Shown piece by piece: positions 53,982-60,942 of a stretch of 64,000 nt of DNA; within the stretch, counting starts at the first letter, position 1; each line of letters opens with the position of its first letter. A program made the position numbers and the translations under genes. Source of the DNA: Aureimonas populi. Lineage in GTDB: Bacteria; Pseudomonadota; Alphaproteobacteria; Rhizobiales; Rhizobiaceae. Where the stretch lies: assembly GCF_017815515.1 (NCBI RefSeq), contig NZ_CP072611.1:1426001-1490000 (forward strand). Reading direction: 5' to 3'. The notes under the pieces were generated by a model. That model made no database searches and was not told the DNA's origin. It worked only from the letters and a program-made list of their open reading frames with translations.

Positions 53982-55223
53982 TTAGAGCGGCGCCGCGACC
54001 TGGCCCGCGAAGGAGGTCGAGCTCGTGATGAGCGAGATGAACTTGAGGAAGTCGGCCGAGCGGTGGCGGGCGACATAGAGCACGTCGCCGTCGCGCATCA
54101 TGAACTTCTGCCCGACGAGATAGGAGGATGCGTCCGAGAGGTCGAAACGGTAGACGATCGGGTAGCGCCCCTGCCGGTCGGGAAGCATCCCCTCCTGCTT
54201 GAGCTGGGCGATGCGCCCGGCCCCCAGCAGCGCCTCGACGACGCTCGGATACTCGTAGCGGAAGACGAAATAGCCCTGCGGGTCGGCAAGGCTGATCTGC
54301 GCGCCGCCGGCCAGGGAGGCTGCCTCGATGACGTTCAGCTCGTCCGTCTCGAAGGGCAGGCGCGCGGAACGGCCGGCCGAGCCGAGCACGGAGAACATGC
54401 GCGGGCGAGCGGACACGAAGATCTGGTCGCCGGGCTGCGCGTAGATGTTCTCGCCCGGATTGTTGAGGATCGCCTGGAGCGGAACCTCGCGCGAGACGCC
54501 GCCGCGCGTCAGGCGGACGATGGCGTCGTGCGAGGGCACGCTGGGCCCGCCTGCCTTGGCCAGCACCTCCATGAGGCGGTCGCCGCGAAGGCCGAGCGGC
54601 ACGGGGGAGGGAGAACCGACCGAGCCGTTCACCGAAACGACGCGCGAGCTGTTCTCCGTCAGGGTGAGAATCACGTCCGGCTCGACCGCGCGCCCTTCCA
54701 GGCGCGAGACGATCTCGCGGCGCGCCCCTTCCAGAGTCTTTCCGTTGAAGCGGAAGGAGCCGACATAGGGGATGGAGGCGCTGCCGTCCGGCTGCACGGT
54801 GACGGTGAGGGTGGAAGAGCGATTCTCGGTGGTGGAGAAGAGCCCGTCCGGCCCGGCCTCGAAAATGGTGATTTCCAGCGTATCGCCCACGCCGAGCGTG
54901 GGATTGACCGAGCCGCTGCCCACGCCGAAGGCGCTCTGAAGGTCTCCGGGCCAGAATTCGGCGGCGATGGCGGCCACCTCCTGGTCCACATCCACCGCGT
55001 CGAAGGTGAGCGGGCGCTGCGCATAGGTCTGCGCGCCGCGATTGGCCGCCGAGCCCAGGACCTCGGCCGTCAGCGGCCCGTTGCTGGGCACGCAGCCTGC
55101 CAAGCTCAGCGCAAGGAAAGCGGACGATAACAGTCCGACGGAGCGGCGGGTGACGAATTGCGGGCGCGTTGCGGGCTCGCCGAGATAGCGACTACGCATC
55201 TGCCCAGGCTCGATTACCGTCAT
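53982..55223 (-). CDS. Capsule export outer-membrane lipoprotein (BexD/CtrA/KpsD type, Wza family)
   Basis: A 413-residue OPX protein. The basic N-tail is followed by a lipoprotein signal ending LALSLAGC (lipid on Cys44). A Poly_export domain follows (NPTLGVGDTLEITIFEAG, LTVTVQPDGSASIPYVGSFRFNGKTLEGA). Two SLBB-like domains come next (VVSVNGSVGSPSPVPL and MFSVLGSAGRSARLPF). DGDVLYVARHRSADFLKFISLI forms the C-terminal amphipathic end that inserts in the outer membrane. A second start (MRSRYL at 55199) is possible. It makes the outer-membrane exit for the polysaccharide, contacting KpsE. Confidence 0.9.
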   Translation of the reverse strand: MTVIEPGQMRSRYLGEPATRPQFVTRRSVGLLSSAFLALSLAGCVPSNGPLTAEVLGSAANRGAQTYAQRPLTFDAVDVDQEVAAIAAEFWPGDLQSAFGVGSGSVNPTLGVGDTLEITIFEAGPDGLFSTTENRSSTLTVTVQPDGSASIPYVGSFRFNGKTLEGARREIVSRLEGRAVEPDVILTLTENSSRVVSVNGSVGSPSPVPLGLRGDRLMEVLAKAGGPSVPSHDAIVRLTRGGVSREVPLQAILNNPGENIYAQPGDQIFVSARPRMFSVLGSAGRSARLPFETDELNVIEAASLAGGAQISLADPQGYFVFRYEYPSVVEALLGAGRIAQLKQEGMLPDRQGRYPIVYRFDLSDASSYLVGQKFMMRDGDVLYVARHRSADFLKFISLITSSTSFAGQVAAPL

Positions 55224-55346
55224 TCAACCATCAATCAGCGATGAAATTTCCACGCCATCTAGCATGGAATGATCGAACAAAGCGCTAACGGGCTCGGCAG
55301 TCCGCCAATCGGTGGCCGTGGTGTTGCAGCCCGAACGCACCTGCCT

Positions 55347-56783
55347 TCAGTCCTTCGCGCGCGAGAGGCGGCGCAGCATACGCGGCAGGATCTTGCGGAA
55401 GGGCGGGTCGAACAGGCCCTTGCGCCTGTTCCACGAGGCCCTGCGATCCTCCCGCGTCTCCTCGATCTCCCCCAGGAGATAGCTGGCCTGCGCGGTAAGC
55501 GCGGCAAGGTCCGAGCGTAGCTGGCGCCGCTGCGCCTGCGAAAGGCGCTCCGGCTCCAGCCGTTGCAGCATGGCCCCGGTCTGCCTGAGCTGGGAGAGCG
55601 CGCGCATGGGCGCGACCCTTTCCCGGTGCTCCTGCCGCAAGGCCGCCATCACCTCGCCGATCTCCGCCGCACGGGCCGCGTCTCCCGTGTCCGCGAAGGG
55701 CACGAGCGCGGCCTCCAGCACCTTGTCGCCGGGCGCCGCCGCTTCGAGGAGGCCGGCAAGACCCGCGATCCGCTGGGCCGCGAGCCGGGGATGCTGGGGC
55801 GAGAAGGGCGCGGCGAAGGGGAAGACCTTGCCCGGATCGCCGCCCTGGCGATGACGGATCAGCAGGAAGCCGATCGCACGCCAGATCGCGCGCATGGGCT
55901 CGTCGAGCGCGGGCAATTGCGCCGCGAGCGCCTCCACGAGCGGCCAGCCGCCCTCCAGCTCCCCCCATGCGCCCGGCTTTCCCAGCCAGGCAAGGTAGCG
56001 CTCCGCGAGCGCGAGCTCGCCGATCTCGCGCTCGAGCTGCGCCTCGCCCTCCAGCCGGTAGGCTTCGATCATGCGCCCGGCCGGCAGCTTCAGGACGTCG
56101 CGCTGCGTGCGCAGCTTCATCCTGCGGTTCGGCCAGCCGTAGCCGAGCTTGGTCTCGGGCGCCATCTGGAGGCTCGCCTCGAGATATTCGAGCTCGGCCG
56201 TCTCGATGCCGGGCGGCAGGATCGCGATGTCCACCCGGGCGAAGGGCGCCTCGTCCCCGTCCTTCGCCTCGTTCAGTGCGCGCATGGCGGCGAGCCGGCG
56301 GTTGCCGTTGACGACGACGCCCTCGGCCGTGGCGATCAGCGGCTCGACCTGGCGGCCGGCGCGCGCCAGCTCGGCCAGGATGGGGCCGCGCGGGTCGTTG
56401 GCATGGGCGCTCAGAAGCTCATGCAGCACCGCTTGCTCCTCGGCGCTCTCGCCATCCGCCGCGCCGGCCGCAAGGCCAGCCGCCGCGAAGGCCTGCGCGC
56501 GTTCGGCGATCAGCCGCCCGTTGTCGAAGCGATAGGCAAGGTCGCTATGGGAGAGGCGCACCACGGGGCAGTCGCGATAGAAGCCCGCAAGCGCGACGGG
56601 ATGGGAGCCGGGCTCCTGCCCGGACAGGGCATGGGCGATGGCCGCGCTGCGCTGGCCGGCCGGCGTGAACCAGCGCGGATCGTAAACGGCGATCGCCGGC
56701 TTGGCCGACGCCTGCGGCACATCTCGAATCAAGGCCCTCTCCTTCGCGGAAATGGCCTTTCGAGCCACACCGCTTCTCTCCAT
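55347..56783 (-). CDS. ParB/sulfiredoxin-fold protein of unknown function
   Basis: A 478-residue protein. Residues 125-200 contain a ParB-N-like core (ANDPRGPILAELARAGRQVEPLIATAEGVVVNGNRRLAAMRAL then a strand DIAILPPGIETAELEYLEASLQ). GNRRLAAMRAL is equivalent to the G-E/N-R-R nucleotide-binding motif. The region after it (KLGYGWPNRRMKLRTQ and onward) is helical and ends in a very basic tail (NRRKGLFDPPFRKILPRMLRRLSRAKD). No parA is near, so chromosome partition is unlikely. It is upstream of and co-directional with the export lipoprotein and kpsC, 123 bp away. Possibilities are CTP-binding regulator, nuclease or kinase-like Srx enzyme. Confidence 0.65.
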   Translation of the reverse strand: MERSGVARKAISAKERALIRDVPQASAKPAIAVYDPRWFTPAGQRSAAIAHALSGQEPGSHPVALAGFYRDCPVVRLSHSDLAYRFDNGRLIAERAQAFAAAGLAAGAADGESAEEQAVLHELLSAHANDPRGPILAELARAGRQVEPLIATAEGVVVNGNRRLAAMRALNEAKDGDEAPFARVDIAILPPGIETAELEYLEASLQMAPETKLGYGWPNRRMKLRTQRDVLKLPAGRMIEAYRLEGEAQLEREIGELALAERYLAWLGKPGAWGELEGGWPLVEALAAQLPALDEPMRAIWRAIGFLLIRHRQGGDPGKVFPFAAPFSPQHPRLAAQRIAGLAGLLEAAAPGDKVLEAALVPFADTGDAARAAEIGEVMAALRQEHRERVAPMRALSQLRQTGAMLQRLEPERLSQAQRRQLRSDLAALTAQASYLLGEIEETREDRRASWNRRKGLFDPPFRKILPRMLRRLSRAKD

Positions 56784-56827
56784 CGCCTATGAGGCGGGAG
56801 ATGGGCGGAGGGGCGAAACGCAAAGGA

Positions 56828-56858
56828 AACCCCGCCCCGGCGAGGAGCCGGGACGGGG
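56828..56858 (-). terminator. Rho-independent terminator of the outer-membrane protein gene
   Basis: On the minus strand, a 12-bp stem (56847-56858 with 56830-56841, one G-U pair) around a 5-base loop is followed by TTTCC. It lies 28 bp after the barrel-protein stop and insulates it from the ParB-fold gene. Confidence 0.75.
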
Positions 56859-56886
56859 CGATATGGAACCGATAGACGGACGCTTC

Positions 56887-57579
56887 TTAGAAGCGGAAGC
56901 CGACGCCGGCCTTGACGATGTGCGACTGGGTGTCGAACTCGTAGGAGTTCGCCGCCGTGGAGATCGTGCGCGTGCCGTAGTCGGTGAAGCGATACTCGCC
57001 GCGAACGAAGATCGTGTCGGTGGCGGCGAAATCGATACCGGCGCCGACCGTGTAGCCGGTTTCGGTGCTGCTGCTCGTGGCGGTGCCGGAGAAGTCGGTC
57101 GCCGTGTAGTCGATGTCGCCGAGAGCCAGACCCGCCGTCGCGTAGATCAGCGCGCGGTCGATGCCGTAGCCGAGACGCGCGCGGATCGAGCCCTGCCAGG
57201 ACTGGTCGGCACCCGTCACCGCGCCACCGCGGAAGGTGGAGCGGCTGTCCTGCGAATCGAGATACTCGATGTCGGCCTCGGCGCCGAGGACGACGCCGTT
57301 CCACTCGTAGTTATAGCCGGCGAAGGCGCTGGCGGTCACGCCGTCATCGTCCGTCAGGTAACGGCTCGAGAAGGTGCCGGCGTCGTTGAAGCCGGTGATC
57401 TCGGTGGCGTTGTCGAAGACGTAGCCGACGGTCGCACCGGCGTAGAAGCCGGTCCAGACGAAGGCCGGCTCGTAGGCGACGACCGGAGCGGGAGCCGCCG
57501 GCTCCTCGTAGATGACGTCTGCGGCCAGAACGGGGGTTGTCGACGCGGCGACGGCAGCAGCAAGGAGGAGGCGCTTCAT
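56887..57579 (-). CDS. Outer-membrane beta-barrel protein, Omp25/RopB-like porin family
   Basis: A 230-residue protein. A signal peptide (MKRLLLAAAVAASTTPVLA, cleaved before AD) is followed by a Pro/Ala-rich mature start. An 8-stranded barrel of the OMP_b-brl family then begins FVWTGFYAGATVGYVF and ends AGVGFRF, with the terminal aromatic needed by the BAM machine. ATG 57579 has GGAG upstream; the longer open frame is not coding. This type is abundant in Rhizobiales envelopes. It is monocistronic, with its own terminator. Confidence 0.92.
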   Translation of the reverse strand: MKRLLLAAAVAASTTPVLAADVIYEEPAAPAPVVAYEPAFVWTGFYAGATVGYVFDNATEITGFNDAGTFSSRYLTDDDGVTASAFAGYNYEWNGVVLGAEADIEYLDSQDSRSTFRGGAVTGADQSWQGSIRARLGYGIDRALIYATAGLALGDIDYTATDFSGTATSSSTETGYTVGAGIDFAATDTIFVRGEYRFTDYGTRTISTAANSYEFDTQSHIVKAGVGFRF

Positions 57580-57736
57580 GATATCATTCTCCATACGATA
57601 GGCATGTGAGCCGACTGAGTAGCACTCCAATGATTAAGAGTCCGCTTGGGTTTTCCCGTTGAGCACATCCGTGCACGGTTGTTGCGCTCGTGCAACTATA
57701 AGAGGCACCATAGCCGGGCGGGCCGGCCGGCAAAGC
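57580..57736 (-). promoter_or_regulatory. Leader region of the outer-membrane protein gene
   Basis: About 157 bp, noticeably AT-richer than neighbours (for example CACTCCAATGATTAAGAG and TGCAACTATAAGAGG on the plus strand). It should hold the promoter and 5' leader for the barrel protein; exact -35/-10 elements were not assigned. Confidence 0.45.
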
Positions 57737-58039
57737 CTAATTCTTCGGCTGGGCCAGCCACCAGAGCACGATGGTCGCAAGGGTCGGCAGGAGTGCATCC
57801 GCCAGGCTCTTGCCATCCCAGAGGGTCAGGTCGAGGCCGGCCCACCACGGCATGTCGGCCCGCAGGCGGCTGGCCGAGGCGGCGATCCAGCGATATTCGG
57901 CCTGGGTGATCTCCCGCGCCCAGAAGAAGGCCGACATGGCAAAGGCCCCGTGGGACCAGCGCCCCGTGCCGAGGCGGATCGCAGACTGGAACAGGAGGGC
58001 GATCAACGCGTGCATCATGATGCGGCCGGCCTCCGCCAT
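57737..58039 (-). CDS. Small predicted membrane protein
   Basis: A possible 100-residue protein with two hydrophobic segments, one N-terminal (MMHALIALLFQSAIRLG) and one C-terminal (ALLPTLATIVLWWLAQ), and a Trp-rich middle (EYRWIAASASRLRADMPWWAGLDLTLWDG). ATG 58039 is preferred over a longer basic frame. I do not recognise a family, though the hydrophobic ends resemble small phage-derived or rhizobial hypothetical proteins. It lies between the barrel-protein promoter and a HAD gene on the other strand. Confidence 0.5.
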   Translation of the reverse strand: MAEAGRIMMHALIALLFQSAIRLGTGRWSHGAFAMSAFFWAREITQAEYRWIAASASRLRADMPWWAGLDLTLWDGKSLADALLPTLATIVLWWLAQPKN

Positions 58040-58169
58040 GCCCGCCTCGGCAGGCCGACCATGCGGGCAGGTGTGGGGCCGCCGGTGTCGATATCGGCGC
58101 GACCTTCTTGTATCTCCATGCTTCCTCCCGCCTTTGACGGGCCCCTCACCAACAAGCCGGAAGAGCCCC

Positions 58170-58895
58170 ATGCGACTGAGCGACTACACCACGCTGACCT
58201 TCGACTGCTACGGAACGCTGATCGACTGGGAAAGCGGCATCGTCGAGAACCTCGCGCCGCTTCTGGCGCGCCTGCCGCAGGCGCCGGGCCGCGACGCGAT
58301 CCTCCAGGCGCATGCCCGGCACGAATCCGCCCAGCAGGCGGCGACGCCCACCATGCCCTATACCCGGCTTCTGGCCACGGTCTATCGGCGCCTGGCGGAG
58401 GAATGGGGCGTGCCCGTCTCGTGGGAGGAGTGCAAGGCCTATGGCGCGTCGGTGGGCCGGTGGCCGGCCTTCCCCGATTCGGCCGAGGCGCTGGGCTACC
58501 TGAAGCGCTTCTACAAGCTGGTGATCCTGTCGAACGTGGACGCAGAGAGCTTCGCGGGCTCCAACGAGAGGCTGGGCGTGGCCTTCGACGCGGTCTACAC
58601 GGCCGAGGACATCGGGTCCTACAAGCCCTCGCCGCGCAATTTCGAGTACATGCTGGAGAAGCTGCGGACGCTGGGGGTGGAGAAGGCCCAGATCCTGCAC
58701 ACGGCCGAAAGCATGTTCCACGACCACGCCCCGGCGAACGCCTTCGGGCTGGCCTCCGCGTGGATCTATCGCCGCCACGGGCGCGAGGGCTTCGGCGCGA
58801 CGATGCATCCGGGCGACATGCCGCGCTACGACATCCGCTTCAACTCCATGGCCGAACTCGTGGAAGCGCACCGGCTGGAACAGTCGGCGCGCTGA
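58170..58895 (+). CDS. HAD-superfamily hydrolase, haloacid dehalogenase type II-like
   Basis: A 241-residue HAD hydrolase with nucleophile D12 (FDCYGTLIDWE), motif II LSNVDAESF, Lys in YKPSPRNFEYML and HTAESMFHDHAPANAFGL. ATG 58170 follows GGAAGAG. It is the third member of this family in the window and shares the H-x-A-x-S ... HD ... GL-x-x-x-W-I-x-R-R tail with the one at 15038-15754. It stands alone, so no pathway can be given. Dehalogenase activity is possible but many relatives are phosphatases. Confidence 0.85.
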   Translation: MRLSDYTTLTFDCYGTLIDWESGIVENLAPLLARLPQAPGRDAILQAHARHESAQQAATPTMPYTRLLATVYRRLAEEWGVPVSWEECKAYGASVGRWPAFPDSAEALGYLKRFYKLVILSNVDAESFAGSNERLGVAFDAVYTAEDIGSYKPSPRNFEYMLEKLRTLGVEKAQILHTAESMFHDHAPANAFGLASAWIYRRHGREGFGATMHPGDMPRYDIRFNSMAELVEAHRLEQSAR

Positions 58896-59076
58896 GGAGG
58901 CGGGGCTCTTCCGCCTGCCGGGCCGGCCCCCGCCACGCGTGGTCCGGTGGGAAAGGCTCGCCGCAACGGCAAGCCAGGCAGGGTGCGAAGATGCGGGCGC
59001 TAACCCTTCGTTAACCATGTCCTGCACCTAGTGGGTGTAGAGCGCCGGCCCTCACGCCGGTAATTGCACGCCGGGC

Positions 59077-60570
59077 GTGCATCGGTTTGGCGGGTCGCCT
59101 GTGTTCGATTTCGACGTTGCGGAAAGGCTCGTATCACGACGGTCCCGCCTTCGGGGGGTGGCGCTGGTGGTCTGCTCTGCCCTTCTCGTCTCCGCCTGCG
59201 AGACGCGGACGCACAAGCCCCGGCTGGACCCAGCGCCCGTCTCCTCCATCGCTGCGGCCGGCGGCGCGGTGACGGCCTTCGCCGAAGCGCCGCGCGGCGA
59301 ACCGGTGCCAGCGAGCGCGCCCGCCGCTCGCGGCCTGTTTGCCGATGCGCTGCTGCGCGGCGCGCCGCAGGCCGGCGCGATGACGTTCGAGGAGGCCGTT
59401 CGCCGGGCGGTCGCCTCCCATCCCTCGGTCGCGCGGGCCATGGGCCGCCTCGGCCAGCAGAGCGAGGTTCTGAACGAGGCGCGGGCGGGCTATCGGCCGC
59501 GCGTGAACTGGGGTGTCGATTCCTCCTACGACACGCAAGGGCAGGACGGCTACAGCCCCGCGCTCAGCATTTCCGCTTCCCACACCATCTTCGATTTCGG
59601 AAAGGTGGACGGCCGGGTCAAGGTGGCCGAAGCCGGGATCGAGGGACGCCGCTCGCAGATCCTCATCGCGGTGGACGAACTCGCCCGCGAGACCGCCCAG
59701 GCCGCGATCGAGGCGCAGCGCAACGAAGCCCTGCGCGTCATCGCGCGCGACCAGATCGAGGACATCTCCTCCATTCTCGACCTGGTGCGGGCCCGCACGG
59801 ACAAGGGCGCCAGCACGCGCTCGGACGAGATCCAGGCCGAGGCCCGCGTGCAGGCGGCGCAGTCCACCCTCCTGGAGATCGAGGCGCAGGCGCGGCGCTG
59901 GCAGAGCGCGCTGTCCTCGCTTACGGCAAGCCCGGCCCCGGTGAACGCCGGTGCCCCCGCCCCGCAATGGCTGGCGAGGGCGTGCAACTCGCCCGAGCCG
60001 GACTGGTCGCTCGTGCCCGCCGTGATGGAGGCGGAGGCAGGGCGGGCGGCGGCCATGGCCGAGCTGGATCTGACGCGCGCGCAGGCCATGCCCACCCTGT
60101 CGCTCGATGCGGGTGCGGGCTCCCGGTTCGACCATCTCGGCTCGCGCGAGCCCGATTACAGGATCGGCCTCAATGTGGGGGGCAATCTCTACAATGGCGG
60201 CGAGACGCAGGCGCGCCGGGCGGCCGCCACCCATGCCCTGCAAGCCTCCGAGGCCGCCGGGCTGGAGGCGCGCCTCACCGCGCGGCGCACGCTTCTGGAA
60301 GCCAGGGGGCAGATCGAGAGCATGCGCGGGCTGCTCTCCTCCCTCGCCTCGCGCCAGAGCATGATGCGCGAGACGCGGGACCTCTACCGCGCCCAATATC
60401 TGGAGCTCGGGACGAGAACCCTTCTCGACCTTCTCAATGCCGCGCAGGAGTTGCATGCGGCCCGCTTCGACGGCGTCAATATCGAGCACGACCTGCGCCG
60501 CCTCGCCATCGACTGCGGCTTCAGCACCGGGCGCCTGCGCGAATATTTCGCGCTGACGGGGCCATGGTAA
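59077..60570 (+). CDS. TolC-family outer-membrane channel lipoprotein of a type I secretion system
   Basis: A 497-residue outer-membrane efflux protein. A lipoprotein signal (VALVVCSALLVSAC) is preceded by a basic segment. Two OEP repeats follow (about 105-290 and 300-490), with MTFEEAVRRAVASHPSVARAMGRL, PRVNWGVDSSYDTQG, GLNVGGNLYNGGETQARRAAATH and YLELGTRTLLDLLNAAQEL typical of LapE/TolC-like partners of BapA/LapA adhesins. GTG 59077 or GTG 59101 may be the start. It precedes the BapA-type surface protein and forms the outer channel for it. Confidence 0.85.
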   Translation: MHRFGGSPVFDFDVAERLVSRRSRLRGVALVVCSALLVSACETRTHKPRLDPAPVSSIAAAGGAVTAFAEAPRGEPVPASAPAARGLFADALLRGAPQAGAMTFEEAVRRAVASHPSVARAMGRLGQQSEVLNEARAGYRPRVNWGVDSSYDTQGQDGYSPALSISASHTIFDFGKVDGRVKVAEAGIEGRRSQILIAVDELARETAQAAIEAQRNEALRVIARDQIEDISSILDLVRARTDKGASTRSDEIQAEARVQAAQSTLLEIEAQARRWQSALSSLTASPAPVNAGAPAPQWLARACNSPEPDWSLVPAVMEAEAGRAAAMAELDLTRAQAMPTLSLDAGAGSRFDHLGSREPDYRIGLNVGGNLYNGGETQARRAAATHALQASEAAGLEARLTARRTLLEARGQIESMRGLLSSLASRQSMMRETRDLYRAQYLELGTRTLLDLLNAAQELHAARFDGVNIEHDLRRLAIDCGFSTGRLREYFALTGPW

Positions 60571-60942
60571 TAAGCGGTTGTGCGGCGCAGTTTTATTTGG
60601 GACGGCATGTTCATAAGGATGAATATCTGTTCTTTAACGAAATATTCATCTTTAAATCTTGCGCCGTAAACCAATCCTTAGCCCTGCCCACGTGAAACTC
60701 GATCCGAAATGCAATCTCGAGTTGCCATTGCGGCGATTCGCCCGATGATGTTCTCGAGGCTTCTCGTGAAAATCGTCGGAGGGCCGCCGGGGAGAATGGA
60801 TAATTCGGGCTGAGCGCTGCGCGGTCGCAGTGGAGCCGGGAATATCCGCCCCGATCAGCATCTTTATTCGCAGCCGCCCGAAGATTTCCGGCGGCAGGGG
60901 AGTTCCGTGTCCTGCGCATGGAACCACGTTGGAGGTTATACC
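60571..60942. promoter_or_regulatory. AT-rich 372-bp control region upstream of the BapA-type gene
   Basis: This gap has no gene. The first 90 bases are AT-rich and hold a 13-bp inverted repeat (60614-60626 with 60642-60654, one G-U pair) around a 15-base loop, ending in TTTAAATCTT. The rest is GC-rich up to a strong GGAGG before GTG 60943. The inverted repeat could terminate the TolC-like gene or bind a regulator. The long leader suggests that expression of the surface protein is separately controlled. Confidence 0.55.

Noticed and set aside
55347..56783. Calling the ParB-fold protein a chromosome or plasmid partition factor
   Set aside because: There is no parA, no replication gene and no parS-like repeat nearby, and the context is capsule export.
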